Shown piece by piece: positions 8,702 to 17,339 of a DNA stretch of 60,357 nucleotides. The stretch's first letter is position 1. Every line of letters begins with the position of its first letter. The stretch spans positions 1-60,357 of the forward strand of contig QHUB01000022.1 in NCBI GenBank assembly GCA_003221035.1, given 5' to 3'. The translations under genes and the position numbers were made by a program. Origin of the DNA: Gemmatimonadota bacterium. Its GTDB lineage: Bacteria; Gemmatimonadota; Gemmatimonadetes; Gemmatimonadales; GWC2-71-9. The notes under the pieces were generated by a model. It worked only from the letters and a program-made list of their open reading frames with translations. It was not told the DNA's origin and did not search any database.

Positions 8702-10620
8702 CAGCTCAGCTCGTAATCGCGCATCCACAGCTCGAGCGACAAGAGCGTGAACACGCGCTGGTACAAGCCGCTGTGGCTGATCTCGCCGCCCGCCTCGCGT
8801 GACGAGCCGCGAAACCGGGTGACCCAGTCGCGAATCAGGGCACGATTCAGGAACCAGCCGACGCGCGCATCGCTGCCGAGGAGCAGGTCATCGCATGCGC
8901 GCGCGATCGCCCCGCTCCCCAAGAGCTCGGCGGGAATGGCGAAGCCATGCTTGGGATGGCGGGCGACGGTCGGCGGCAGCCATTGCTGCGCAATGTGGCG
9001 CAGCACGAGCTTGCCTTCCCGCCCGTTGGTCTTGAGGCGATGCGGCAGCGTCAGACCGACATCGACGACCTCCTCATCGAGCAGCGGGACGCGCACTTCG
9101 ATGCTCGCCCGCATGCTCATCATGTCGACTTTACGGAGCATGTCGGACGGCAGCCCGATCGCGAACATCTTGCTGGTCATCCGGCGCGACAGCTCTTCGA
9201 TGTCGTGCGTGCCGGCGGGGCGGAAGCCATCGAAATGGCGGTACACGGGCAGGAGCTGTTCGGCGGAGAGCGGGAGCAACAGCTGCTTCTTCTGATCTTC
9301 ACCGAGGTAGTTCGCGAGACCGGCGAGCAGGACGGACGAGTCGGCACGGCCGGCGTCCGCCAGCGAGGTGGCTTTCGCCAGCTGGCGGCCCAGATTCCTG
9401 GTCCACGACTTGAGCGCGACGCCGGCACCACGCATCGCGGTCCGGGCCCACCCCGGCATCCGCATCAGATGCATCAGCCGGTTGGCGCGCCAGAAGCTGT
9501 GATAACCGCCGAACGCCTCGTCGCCTCCGTCGCCGGAGAGCGCGCAGATGATGCCCTGGTCGCGAATGGCGCGCGAGACCCAGTACATCGGAATGAGACT
9601 GGTATCCGCGAACGGCTGATCGAAATGACGGATCAGTCCGAGCACCGTGTCCGACGTCATCGACCAGTCGCGCGGCTCGATGACGTGATGCTGCGTACCG
9701 ACGTGCCGGGCGACGGCCAGCGCGAGCGGCGTCTCGTCGTAGCCCGCGCCCGAAAACTGCACGTTGAAGGTGACGGTCGTTCCCATCGCACGGCGCCGCG
9801 CGGCGACGACGAGCGAGGAGTCGATGCCGCCTGACAACAGTGCCGCCACGGGGACGTCGGCTTCGGACTGCCGTCGCACCGCGCCGATCATCCGCTCGCT
9901 GGTCTGCGCGGCGGTCTCCTCCAGCCGGCGGGTCGGATCGGGGCGTGGCTCGACGGCGTAGTAGGAGCGGGTCCAGTGGCGCCCGGCCTCGGCGACCAGC
10001 ACGGACCCCGGCGGCAGCGCCTGGATCTCGGCAAACCCCGTCGCCGGCTCCGGTACATAGCCGAGTCCCAGGTAGTCGCAGCAGGCTTGCCGATCGAGTG
10101 TGGGCCGGAAACCGGGCAGCGCCGTGATCGCCTTGATCTCGCTCGCGAACACGATCTGTTCGCCGGGCGTGGCGTAGAACAGCGGCTTGACGCCGAACCG
10201 GTCGCGTGCGAGGACCAGCCGGCGGCGCCGCACATCGTAAATGGCGAAGGCAAAGATGCCCCGCAGGTGCTCGACCAGGCGTTCGCCGCGCTCTTCGTAG
10301 AGGTGGACGAGCACTTCGGTGTCGGTGCGCGAGCGGAAGATATGCCCGCGTGCGACGAGCAGCGCGCGCAGCACGTCGTGATTGTAGATCTCGCCGTTGA
10401 AGACGACCCAGATGTCGCCGGTCTCGTTCGCGAGCGGCTGGGCGCCGGCGGGCGACAGGTCGAGCAGCGCCAGCCGGCGGTGCACCAGCTCGCACCGTTC
10501 GTCGGTCCAGTGGCCCGCGCCGTCCGGCCCGCGATGCGCGAGCAGCCGGTCAGCGCGTTCGGCCCAACCTCGTGCCTCGGGGAGGCACTGGGCGTGAAAC
10601 CGTCCGGCAAGCCCGCACAT
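8698..10620 (-). CDS. asnB: Asparagine synthetase (glutamine-hydrolysing)
   Basis: A 640-residue two-domain enzyme. The mature N-terminal Cys2 (MCGLAGRFH) is the glutaminase nucleophile of class II amidotransferases; RLALLDLSPAG and FNGEIYNH are further glutaminase motifs. The synthetase half has LLSGGIDSS (about residue 265), the ATP-pyrophosphatase loop, and SGDGGDEAFGGY. Enzymes of this family amidate aspartate. Those in polysaccharide clusters may instead amidate uronic acids or other carboxylates, which would fit here but is inference. It overlaps the flippase by one base and kinase A by four. Confidence 0.88.
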   Translation of the reverse strand: MCGLAGRFHAQCLPEARGWAERADRLLAHRGPDGAGHWTDERCELVHRRLALLDLSPAGAQPLANETGDIWVVFNGEIYNHDVLRALLVARGHIFRSRTDTEVLVHLYEERGERLVEHLRGIFAFAIYDVRRRRLVLARDRFGVKPLFYATPGEQIVFASEIKAITALPGFRPTLDRQACCDYLGLGYVPEPATGFAEIQALPPGSVLVAEAGRHWTRSYYAVEPRPDPTRRLEETAAQTSERMIGAVRRQSEADVPVAALLSGGIDSSLVVAARRRAMGTTVTFNVQFSGAGYDETPLALAVARHVGTQHHVIEPRDWSMTSDTVLGLIRHFDQPFADTSLIPMYWVSRAIRDQGIICALSGDGGDEAFGGYHSFWRANRLMHLMRMPGWARTAMRGAGVALKSWTRNLGRQLAKATSLADAGRADSSVLLAGLANYLGEDQKKQLLLPLSAEQLLPVYRHFDGFRPAGTHDIEELSRRMTSKMFAIGLPSDMLRKVDMMSMRASIEVRVPLLDEEVVDVGLTLPHRLKTNGREGKLVLRHIAQQWLPPTVARHPKHGFAIPAELLGSGAIARACDDLLLGSDARVGWFLNRALIRDWVTRFRGSSREAGGEISHSGLYQRVFTLLSLELWMRDYELSW

Positions 10621-12245
10621 CAGGCTTCACGCCGCCGCAGCCCGGTGACCATCGCGCGGACGCGACCGACGATGATGCGCCGGTCGGCGGATGTGGGACC
10701 GAGGAAGAGCGTGAACGCGCCGACGAATGCCACCGTCAGCAGCACGCCGCCGAGCCACATGAACCAATGGGGCGCGATCAGCACGCGCCCGGCAATGCTC
10801 GCGGCCGCGAACAACACGACGGTCGTGATCGCCATCCGGATTGCCGCGAGCCGCTCGGCCATGTTCAGCCGCGGCTTCTCGAGGCAGGAACTGACGATCA
10901 GCGGATACGAGATCGACTGAATCGCGCGCCCGATCAGCAGCGCGAGGCAGATACCGGCGATGCCGAGGGCGTGCGTGAGCACTACGCCCAGCGTCAGCGT
11001 CGCGACGACGGTGATGGCGCCGAAGATGACGCGCGCGCGAGGCCGGAGCGACGCGTCGATGATGTACGAGTCGGTCCGGATGAACGCGGTCTGCAACGCG
11101 TTACAGACGATCAGCAGATCCACCCAGGGGCCGGCGTAGTTCTTCGAGCCGACCCACAGATGCAGGAACGAGTGGTTCCAGGCGAGGATCGTCGCTCCGA
11201 CGACGGTCGTGAAGAGCCAGGTGAGCATCCGCAGCTCGTGGCGGATCTTCGCGGCGCTGGCGAACTGCTTCTTGCCCAGCACGCCGCCGAGACCGGGCAT
11301 CGCGGCGCCGGCGGTGAACACGAAGATCCCGGTGCCCGTGCGGGCCGCGTAGCTCGTCAGGACGTACGTCGTCACGGCCGCCGGGGAGATGATCCAACCG
11401 AGCACGAGCACGTCGCTCGCGAGCAGGAGCTTGGCGACGAGATCGCCGACCGCGAGCCAGACGCTCATGCTCAGCAGGCCTTTCACCGCCGCCCTGGTGG
11501 GCTTGGCGACGTGAAACCACGGCAAGTACTTGCGGACCAGCAGCCAGTACACGGCGCCGACGATGAAGTCGCGCGCGATCCACGAGCCGCCGAGGCCCGG
11601 GAGACCGAAGCCGCCTTTCACGGCCCACACGGCCAGCGCGCCGACCACGATGCTGGTGGCAGACTGCAGCCCCATGCGCTTATAGCCGAGATTCATGCCG
11701 CGCAGCGTCGATTCCGGCACGGCCGCGAGCCCGGCAAAGATGAAAGCGACCACGAGCAAGGCGCAGGTGAGGCGCACGGCGGCCCGCTGCGCCTCCGGCG
11801 CGTGCGTCAGGGTCGGCGCGAGCCAGGAGAGGGATCCCCCCACGAGGGCAACCAGCGGCAGCATGAGGACCCAGACGACGAGCGCCGCGCCGATCGCGCG
11901 CCGTTTTTCCATCACGCCGGCCGTCTGGTTTTGAGAGATGACGAGCCGCAGGGCCTCGGTGGGCCGCCCGTCGGTTGCCGCCATGTAGCCGATCAGGCGG
12001 CCGAGCATCTCCCACATGCCGTACAGCGAGCGGCCGAGCGCGCCGACCAGGATCGGCGTGATCACGAGTGAGACGCCGGCCTTCACGGTGTAATCGAGCA
12101 GCGACGCGACCGCGGTCAGTGACGCGCGCCGTGTGAGGTTGGCGGACTTCGCAACCTTCGCCGGCGCCGGATTGGGCGCCGCGGCGGGCGACGGCACGAG
12201 CGGGCCTCCCGGTAAGGGTGCGACGAAACCGGCGTCAGTGGCCAT
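10620..12245 (-). CDS. Polysaccharide flippase (Wzx/MOP family)
   Basis: A 541-residue polytopic membrane protein with about 12-14 hydrophobic segments after a 40-residue cytoplasmic N-terminus rich in Pro and Ala. The first membrane pair (LLDYTVKAGVSLVITPILVGALG) and the repeated pattern of polar-interrupted helices match the multidrug/oligosaccharidyl-lipid/polysaccharide exporter superfamily. The likely job is moving undecaprenyl-linked repeat units across the inner membrane for the Wzy-like protein at 6712. It overlaps the upstream kinase by 11 bases. Confidence 0.8.
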   Translation of the reverse strand: MATDAGFVAPLPGGPLVPSPAAAPNPAPAKVAKSANLTRRASLTAVASLLDYTVKAGVSLVITPILVGALGRSLYGMWEMLGRLIGYMAATDGRPTEALRLVISQNQTAGVMEKRRAIGAALVVWVLMLPLVALVGGSLSWLAPTLTHAPEAQRAAVRLTCALLVVAFIFAGLAAVPESTLRGMNLGYKRMGLQSATSIVVGALAVWAVKGGFGLPGLGGSWIARDFIVGAVYWLLVRKYLPWFHVAKPTRAAVKGLLSMSVWLAVGDLVAKLLLASDVLVLGWIISPAAVTTYVLTSYAARTGTGIFVFTAGAAMPGLGGVLGKKQFASAAKIRHELRMLTWLFTTVVGATILAWNHSFLHLWVGSKNYAGPWVDLLIVCNALQTAFIRTDSYIIDASLRPRARVIFGAITVVATLTLGVVLTHALGIAGICLALLIGRAIQSISYPLIVSSCLEKPRLNMAERLAAIRMAITTVVLFAAASIAGRVLIAPHWFMWLGGVLLTVAFVGAFTLFLGPTSADRRIIVGRVRAMVTGLRRREA

Positions 12246-12909
12246 TGCGACGCTGCTGGAGTTTGGCCATCAGCTGGGCCGTATTGTCGTCGACGGGCCC
12301 GGTGTCGGTCTTCAACGAGTCGACCACGATGTGCCCCACCTGCGCGAGCTCGCCGATCGCGCGCTCGAACGCGCGCCGGAAGCCGGCGGAGAATCCGAAA
12401 ATCTCCTCGTCGGGCAGACCTTTGACCATGTGCGGCTTCTCACGCGTGCGAATGCGATTCGCGAGCGTGATGTCGCAGGCGTCGATGAAGACGACGACGT
12501 CGAGCAGCGTCGCCCACTCGGCGACGACGCGCCGGCGCCAGGAGGCGGGCACGCGATCGCCGTTGCGCGAGAAGAACACCTCGAGCCAGCTCAGCGCGAA
12601 TACCGGGCCTTCATCGAGGATGATCACGCGATGACGCGCGGCCTCGTCCTCGACTTCGTGGCGCAGCGCGCCAAGCCGGATCATCTGCGCCAGCTCGCCG
12701 GCGCGCAGCGGGGTGCGTCTGATGCTGGCGCCAAGAATCGTGGGCAACAGCGCGACCGCGCTGCGAACCAGACGGTGCCGCGGCAGGCCCCAGAGACTCA
12801 GCCCGGAGCGCACGGTGGAATCCGCAGCCGTGACGCCGCGGGCGAGCGTGGTCTTGCCCGCGCCGGCCGGTCCGACCAGCTCGACGACGACAGCGCGTTC
12901 CCGGCTCAC
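12235..12909 (-). CDS. P-loop small-molecule kinase-like protein (paralogue B)
   Basis: A 224-residue P-loop NTPase that aligns end to end with the kinase at 7943-8701. VVVELVGPAGAGKTTLAR holds Walker A at residues 13-21, then GLSLWGLPRHRLVRSAV and VIILDEGPVFALSWLEVFF. The start is the GTG at 12909, because it overlaps the upstream stop as GTGA and gives the same domain start as paralogue A without the basic extension. A longer open frame to 13674 is antisense-like noise. Two copies in one transcription unit suggest two related phosphorylation steps. Substrate unknown. Confidence 0.72.
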   Translation of the reverse strand: MSRERAVVVELVGPAGAGKTTLARGVTAADSTVRSGLSLWGLPRHRLVRSAVALLPTILGASIRRTPLRAGELAQMIRLGALRHEVEDEAARHRVIILDEGPVFALSWLEVFFSRNGDRVPASWRRRVVAEWATLLDVVVFIDACDITLANRIRTREKPHMVKGLPDEEIFGFSAGFRRAFERAIGELAQVGHIVVDSLKTDTGPVDDNTAQLMAKLQQRRNGH

Positions 12910-14354
12910 AGCGAACTCCAGAGCTCCGCTTTGAGCCTCGCGACGACCTCCGGCAGCGGCTGCGCGGCGTCGATGATGCGGGCGCCGGTTCCGCTCCAAT
13001 CGGTTTCCGCGGTGAGACGCGCGCGCTTGCGCACGTACTCCGCCGGCTCCGTCGGCTTGCGGCTGACGGCCGTTTCGGCGTCGAGTTGGAGCAGGAACAC
13101 GACGTCCGGCTCCGCCATCCGTTCGTAGCAGCGGCGCTCCCAGCGCCGCACTTTCGTTGCGACGGGCGAGTCGGCCGCCAGCGCCTGGCCCTGCGCTTCG
13201 CTCGGGCCCGCGAGCGCCCAGCTGACGGGCAGCGGATAGCGCTCGCAGATCGCGATCCCGCCGGCGCTCGCGAACCGGTGTGCGCGGCTGTACACGGCAT
13301 GGCGGTCGCGGGCGGTGCAGGCGTAGCGCAGCAGCTCGAGATGCGCGAGGAATCGCGGCTTTGCGTGAATCGCGCGTGCCAGCTTCAGCAGGCCGCCCAC
13401 GGCGAGCGTCGCCAGGCTGCGCTTGGGCCGGCCCAGATGGACGTGCAGCGTGGCGAGCGAGGGCGCGAGCCATGCGTCGAGCGCGTCCGCACACGTCGAT
13501 TTCCCCGATCCATCGCCGCCGAGCAGCGCGACGACCGATCCACCGCTCGCGAGCCACTGGCCGCGCGGGAACGCTCGACTCCAGAGCCGCTCGACGATGC
13601 CGAACGGGGTCGGACGTGCGCGGTGCGCCGCCAGCGCGCGCGTCAGCGCGCGGTGCGCGCGGAGCCGGCGCCACGGCGTCGAGCCTGGTTGAATGGCGGC
13701 GCGGCAGCGCGTAAACAGCGACCCGCTCACCTCGGGCAGGTGTTTGCGCAGCGCGGCGAATACCACTTCCGGCGCCACGTTGTCCTCGAGGCGGTCGACT
13801 TCGCTCAACGCGCCGTCGAGCCAGCGCGGCGAATCACGGCGCAGCAAGTCGACCGGGCTGTGGCGCAAACTGAGCCGCAGGATCGCGACGATGAGCTCGA
13901 GCTCCGGCGCCGCCGTCTTAAAGACGCCGCTGGACCCTTCGCGCAGAGTGGCGGACTCGAGCAGGGCGCGCTCGAGCGGCAGGCGGTAATGCGCCCGCCA
14001 GGGAAGGCCAATCACCAGGCGCTGGTAGACGTGCAAGTGAATGATCTGGCCGGTGCGCTGGTCGAGGCCGAAGTAGTGCACGATGCCCGCGGCTTCGCGC
14101 CCCGCCGGTGACAGGGCCAGCTTGAAGCCGAGCTCGCTGAGGACGTCGTTGAAATCGGCCCACGAGCTGGCGGCCACGAGCAGATCGATATCGCCCCGTC
14201 CACTCTCCCAGCGCTCGCGCTTGCCATGGCCTTTCCACTGGCAGTAGACGATGCCCCGGCTCGCGAGCGCGGCGCCCAGCCGGCCGACGAGCGGCGCCGG
14301 TGTCGTCGAGCCGGCGCGGGGCGGGGAAGCGGTCGGCAGCAAGCTCAGTGACAT
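12906..14354 (-). CDS. Nucleotidyltransferase-like / thymidylate-kinase-like fusion
   Basis: A 482-residue fusion. The first half has the nucleotidyltransferase fold found in polysaccharide clusters: SRGIVYCQWKGHGKRERW, then RGDIDLLVAA with the metal-binding Asp pair near residue 56, then HLHVYQRLVIG and a helical region. The second half starts with VVALLGGDGSGKST (Walker A, about 275-283) and has ICERYPLPVSW at the DR(Y/H) position of thymidylate kinases and EPDVVFLLQLDAETAVSRK. Nucleotidyl or phosphoryl transfer to a sugar is likely, with an unknown acceptor. It overlaps both neighbours (4 and 10 bases). Its first half is related to the tail of the GT4 fusion at 4418-6715. Confidence 0.75.
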   Translation of the reverse strand: MSLSLLPTASPPRAGSTTPAPLVGRLGAALASRGIVYCQWKGHGKRERWESGRGDIDLLVAASSWADFNDVLSELGFKLALSPAGREAAGIVHYFGLDQRTGQIIHLHVYQRLVIGLPWRAHYRLPLERALLESATLREGSSGVFKTAAPELELIVAILRLSLRHSPVDLLRRDSPRWLDGALSEVDRLEDNVAPEVVFAALRKHLPEVSGSLFTRCRAAIQPGSTPWRRLRAHRALTRALAAHRARPTPFGIVERLWSRAFPRGQWLASGGSVVALLGGDGSGKSTCADALDAWLAPSLATLHVHLGRPKRSLATLAVGGLLKLARAIHAKPRFLAHLELLRYACTARDRHAVYSRAHRFASAGGIAICERYPLPVSWALAGPSEAQGQALAADSPVATKVRRWERRCYERMAEPDVVFLLQLDAETAVSRKPTEPAEYVRKRARLTAETDWSGTGARIIDAAQPLPEVVARLKAELWSSL

Positions 14355-15529
14355 GTCCCGGACCCCGAATCGCTGAAGGTGGCGCCGTCGATCGGCACGA
14401 ACTGCCAGTCGTAGCTGTCGGGCTTGAGGGAGAGCTTGAGCACGCCGAAGGCGGCGGCGCGCACGTCGCTGTGCGGATGGATCGCGACGGTGAAGTTGTC
14501 GACGCTTTCGCCGCCGGTGCCGACATTGAATTCGCGGATGCCATTCGTCGAGTCGACGTCGCCGGCGGGGGTCATCGGCGCGAAGCGCTCGTAGTTGTGC
14601 TGCTGTCCGTTCAAGACGATTTCGACGCCGGCCGCGTACAGCATATCCCAGATCGGCTTATGGCCCGGATTCACCGTCCAGTTGGGGGTGTTCGAGGACT
14701 GGAAGAGCGGGACGTGCCACATGGCGATCGTGCATTTCTGATTCTGGTGCTGATCGAGATCACTCTGCAGCCACGCCATTTGCGCCTGGTCCAGACCGGG
14801 GTTGTTCGGGTCCGTGCCGCCCTTGTCGTTGAGGACGATGACGTGCCAGGTGCCGACGTCGTAGCTGTAGTAGCCCGTTCCGGCGGGAATACGGTCGCCG
14901 AAGTACTGGAACGAGCCCGCGCCATCACTGCTGCCATTGTCGTAATCGTGATTGCCGAGCGTGGGATGCGTCCGCGACAGGAACCGGCCCCAGGACGGGC
15001 CATAGCAGCTCACGTACTCGGAATCGTTCCCGTGCTCGAACACGTTGTCGCCCGTGGTGAAGACCGCCGCGTTGGGAAGCGCGTCGATGATCTGCGCCGT
15101 CTTATCGTCGTTGGTCGTCCCGCAGGTGGCGATGTTGCCCGCGCCGATCAGCACGGCGCCATGCTCGATCGCAATTCCCGCCGTCGTGCTCGCGGTGTCC
15201 TTGGCGCCTTTGTTGTCGGTGACGATGAGCGACACGTTGTAGTTGCCGTCGTTCTGATAGGTGTGCGACATCTTCACGCTGTCGCCGGTCGTTCCGTCGC
15301 CGAAGTTCCACCTGAATGTGAGCACGTCGCCCGCGTCCGGGTCCGACGACTGCGACCCGTCAACACTGATCGTGCCGGTGGCCGAGTTGTACGGGCCGCC
15401 CGCGACGGCGACGGGCGCGTGATCCGGCGGCGGCGGGGAGGGCGGTGCCGGAGACTGAATCTCCGTCGAGGGCTTGCAGGCAAACCCGATCAACACCAGA
15501 GCGAACGGCAGAGCAAAACGCGACTTCAC
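14345..15529 (-). CDS. PKD plus partly degenerate metallophosphoesterase, secreted
   Basis: 394 residues. The N-terminus has a signal peptide ending in FAC, a possible atypical lipobox, then a Pro-rich linker. A PKD domain follows (GGPYNSATG to VTDNKG, about 40-125), then a purple-acid-phosphatase-like domain (about 128-394). Of the metal motifs, GNHDYD and MWHVPLF are kept. The first Asp is Asn (GAGNIATC), the motif-II Tyr is Phe (GDNVF) and the first His of GHxH is Gln (GQQHNYERF). Activity is therefore doubtful. The GTG start at 15529 overlaps the upstream stop as GTGA. It ends in the family signature SGTCH. Confidence 0.78.
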   Translation of the reverse strand: MKSRFALPFALVLIGFACKPSTEIQSPAPPSPPPPDHAPVAVAGGPYNSATGTISVDGSQSSDPDAGDVLTFRWNFGDGTTGDSVKMSHTYQNDGNYNVSLIVTDNKGAKDTASTTAGIAIEHGAVLIGAGNIATCGTTNDDKTAQIIDALPNAAVFTTGDNVFEHGNDSEYVSCYGPSWGRFLSRTHPTLGNHDYDNGSSDGAGSFQYFGDRIPAGTGYYSYDVGTWHVIVLNDKGGTDPNNPGLDQAQMAWLQSDLDQHQNQKCTIAMWHVPLFQSSNTPNWTVNPGHKPIWDMLYAAGVEIVLNGQQHNYERFAPMTPAGDVDSTNGIREFNVGTGGESVDNFTVAIHPHSDVRAAAFGVLKLSLKPDSYDWQFVPIDGATFSDSGSGTCH

Positions 15530-16758
15530 GACGGTCTCCCGTGGCAAGATCCAGACCCTGAATCGGTGAACGTGGCGCCGGAGGACGGCACGAACTTCCA
15601 GTCGTAGCCGCCCGCCCGCAGTGTGAGTTTGAGAATGCCGTGCGTATGCCAATCGCGAACTTCGGCGTTGGAGCCGGCGGGCAGCGTCGCGTCGAGCGTG
15701 TACAGGGTCTCGCCGCCGCCGGTGCCGACGCTGATCTGGCGAATGCCGTGTGCGTCGTCGCGCGTGCCGTCGGGGCGCTGCGGCGCGAAGCGCTGGTACG
15801 CATGGTCGTGACCATTGAGCACGAGATCGGCGCCGTACTCGTAGAGCGCGTTCCAGATCGCCGCTGTGAAGTAGGTGATCGAGTCGCGGGCCTGGACGGT
15901 GGAGAACCGCGGGTGGTGCCACATCGCGAGCACGCAGTCCTGCGAGTGGCTCGCGAGCTCGCTGCGCAGCCACTGCTCCTGCGGTGAGCCGGCTTCGTAG
16001 TTGACCGGCTTATCGGTGCCGGTATTGAGCACGATCACAAACCAGCTGCCGAGGATGTAGCTGTAGTAGCCTGTGGACGGGTCTCCGGCGGCGGCGCCGA
16101 AGTACCCGAAATACCCGGCAGCGGGGCTGGTGCAGCCGGGCAGGGTGGTATTCCAGAGGCCGCAGTTGTAATCGTGATTCCCCGCGACCGGGCGCGTGCG
16201 AGCCTTCTGGCGTCCCCAGGTCGGCGCGTAGCAGCGGTTGTACTCGTCCGGGCTGCCGTTGTCGTAGGCATCGTCACCGAGCGGAACGACAATCCCCTGC
16301 AGCGTGTCGAGCAGCATCGCGGTCGAATCATCCCCGAGGCGCGTGCAGTCGGCGACGTCGCCGGCAACGAGGAGCACGGGGTCCGTGGTGGCGATGGTGG
16401 CGGACGCACTGCCGGCCGCGCCGCGTTGATTGGTGACGGTGACGGTCACACGACGGGACCCTTCGGCCTGGTACTCATGCGTCGCGTGAATGACCGCGAC
16501 GCTGTTCAGGGAGCCATTTGAGCGCGCACCGTCGCCCCAATCGACGTCATAGCTCCACGGCGCGCTGTTGGTCGTGTCCGAGAACGTCGCCGTGAGCGTG
16601 TGGGGCGCCTCGAGGGGCGCTCCGGCGTCGGCTTCTACCGTTACCGGTAGCGCACCCTTGGGCTCGGTGCTGCCGCCGCCGCCGGCGCATTCCACAGTGA
16701 ATGCCGCGGCGAGGATCAACGACAGACCCTGCAGCCGGACGATCGCGCGCCGTATCAT
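15526..16758 (-). CDS. Secreted purple-acid-phosphatase-like metallophosphoesterase
   Basis: 410 residues. A hydrophobic signal sequence (about 1-26) is followed by a Gly-rich linker, a PKD/Ig-like domain (about 38-124) and a phosphoesterase domain (about 128-405). All metal-binding motifs are present: VAGDVADC, PLGDDAYDNG with the metal-binding Tyr, AGNHDYN, MWHHPRFS and NGHDHAYQRF. It is thus one of two fully equipped MPE domains in the window. The expected action is phosphomonoester or diester hydrolysis outside the cytoplasm; the substrate is unknown. It sits between the 79-residue lipoprotein and a degenerate MPE, overlapping each by 4 bases. Confidence 0.82.
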   Translation of the reverse strand: MIRRAIVRLQGLSLILAAAFTVECAGGGGSTEPKGALPVTVEADAGAPLEAPHTLTATFSDTTNSAPWSYDVDWGDGARSNGSLNSVAVIHATHEYQAEGSRRVTVTVTNQRGAAGSASATIATTDPVLLVAGDVADCTRLGDDSTAMLLDTLQGIVVPLGDDAYDNGSPDEYNRCYAPTWGRQKARTRPVAGNHDYNCGLWNTTLPGCTSPAAGYFGYFGAAAGDPSTGYYSYILGSWFVIVLNTGTDKPVNYEAGSPQEQWLRSELASHSQDCVLAMWHHPRFSTVQARDSITYFTAAIWNALYEYGADLVLNGHDHAYQRFAPQRPDGTRDDAHGIRQISVGTGGGETLYTLDATLPAGSNAEVRDWHTHGILKLTLRAGGYDWKFVPSSGATFTDSGSGSCHGRPS

Positions 16759-16994
16759 AGAGCGGCGATCGGACCGGACTGCCAGGGATAGTTTCCACTG
16801 CCTCCGGAATCCTGCGGCGCGGCTTTGCTGTCGCCTTTGGGACTCGGAGCTGAAGGAGTGTGCGGGCCGTCCTGCGGTTGGACCGCTGGCGCGGGAACCG
16901 CGGCTGGAGGCTCCGGCTCGTGCGACCCGCCGCCGCAGCTCATCAGTAATGCGTACAGCGTTATGACCGGCAAGCGAACGGCAAGTCTAATCAT
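16755..16994 (-). CDS. Small Pro-rich lipoprotein at the operon head
   Basis: 79 residues. A short signal peptide ends in a good lipobox, ALLMSC (Cys20), followed by a Gly-Gly-Gly and a low-complexity Pro/Ala/Ser chain to a GNYPWQSG end. No folded domain is recognisable. The ATG start lies at the first position of the 14-gene run and its stop overlaps the next start as ATGA. No strong Shine-Dalgarno is visible; an ACCGC-GTT-GCGGT mini-hairpin (17006-17018) lies just upstream. The mature protein is too short for an enzyme and may be a membrane anchor, spacer or partner for the MPE proteins that follow. Confidence 0.65.
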   Translation of the reverse strand: MIRLAVRLPVITLYALLMSCGGGSHEPEPPAAVPAPAVQPQDGPHTPSAPSPKGDSKAAPQDSGGSGNYPWQSGPIAAL

Positions 16995-17339
16995 CTGTGT
17001 CTGCCACCGCGTTGCGGTTCATATCGGCTCGTTCGTAACTGGATAACTCAAGGGGTAAAACCTGCTGTCCAAGGGCTCATTGCATTAATCGGACCATTTT
17101 CTTGAACCGCGGGGATACGCGGCCGAGCATGAGCAGAGGAAGGGAATTTCCCGCGAAGGATGCAGCAAAATGAATTGAGTAGTCCGAAAAGGCTCTCAAG
17201 TGGGGCTCAGTCGTGCAATCTAGACCTTATTGACTAACCCTCCTGAACTCCGGACCTAGCTATGAAACCACGCTTTGGTCTAGTACGGAGACCTAGTACT
17301 GACTCCGAAAGTCCTAACTCCTCTTCCTAGGACTGAGCG
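16995..17339. promoter_or_regulatory. Divergent intergenic region with CTAG cluster and inverted repeats
   Basis: 345 bases without a gene, between the divergent 14-gene operon and the beta-helix lipoprotein. It is clearly more AT-rich than its surroundings. Five CTAG tetramers occur at 17220, 17256, 17280, 17293 and 17327. CTAGTAC is repeated directly at 17280 and 17293, a 13-base period. A 7-bp inverted repeat (17310-17316 with 17328-17334) covers the ribosome-binding site of the plus-strand gene. Both transcripts must start here, but I could not fix convincing -35/-10 pairs. Confidence 0.6.
17310..17334 (+). promoter_or_regulatory. Inverted repeat enclosing the ribosome-binding site
   Basis: AGTCCTA (17310-17316) and TAGGACT (17328-17334) can form a 7-bp stem with an 11-base loop in the mRNA. 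The right arm contains AGGA (17329-17332), the best Shine-Dalgarno for the ATG at 17340. It could block translation when folded, or be a protein-binding dyad in DNA. Confidence 0.45.

Noticed and set aside
10572-12071. 499-codon open frame antisense to the flippase
   Set aside because: Composition of Asp, Arg, His and Gln typical of reverse-frame high-GC shadows; the flippase is well supported.
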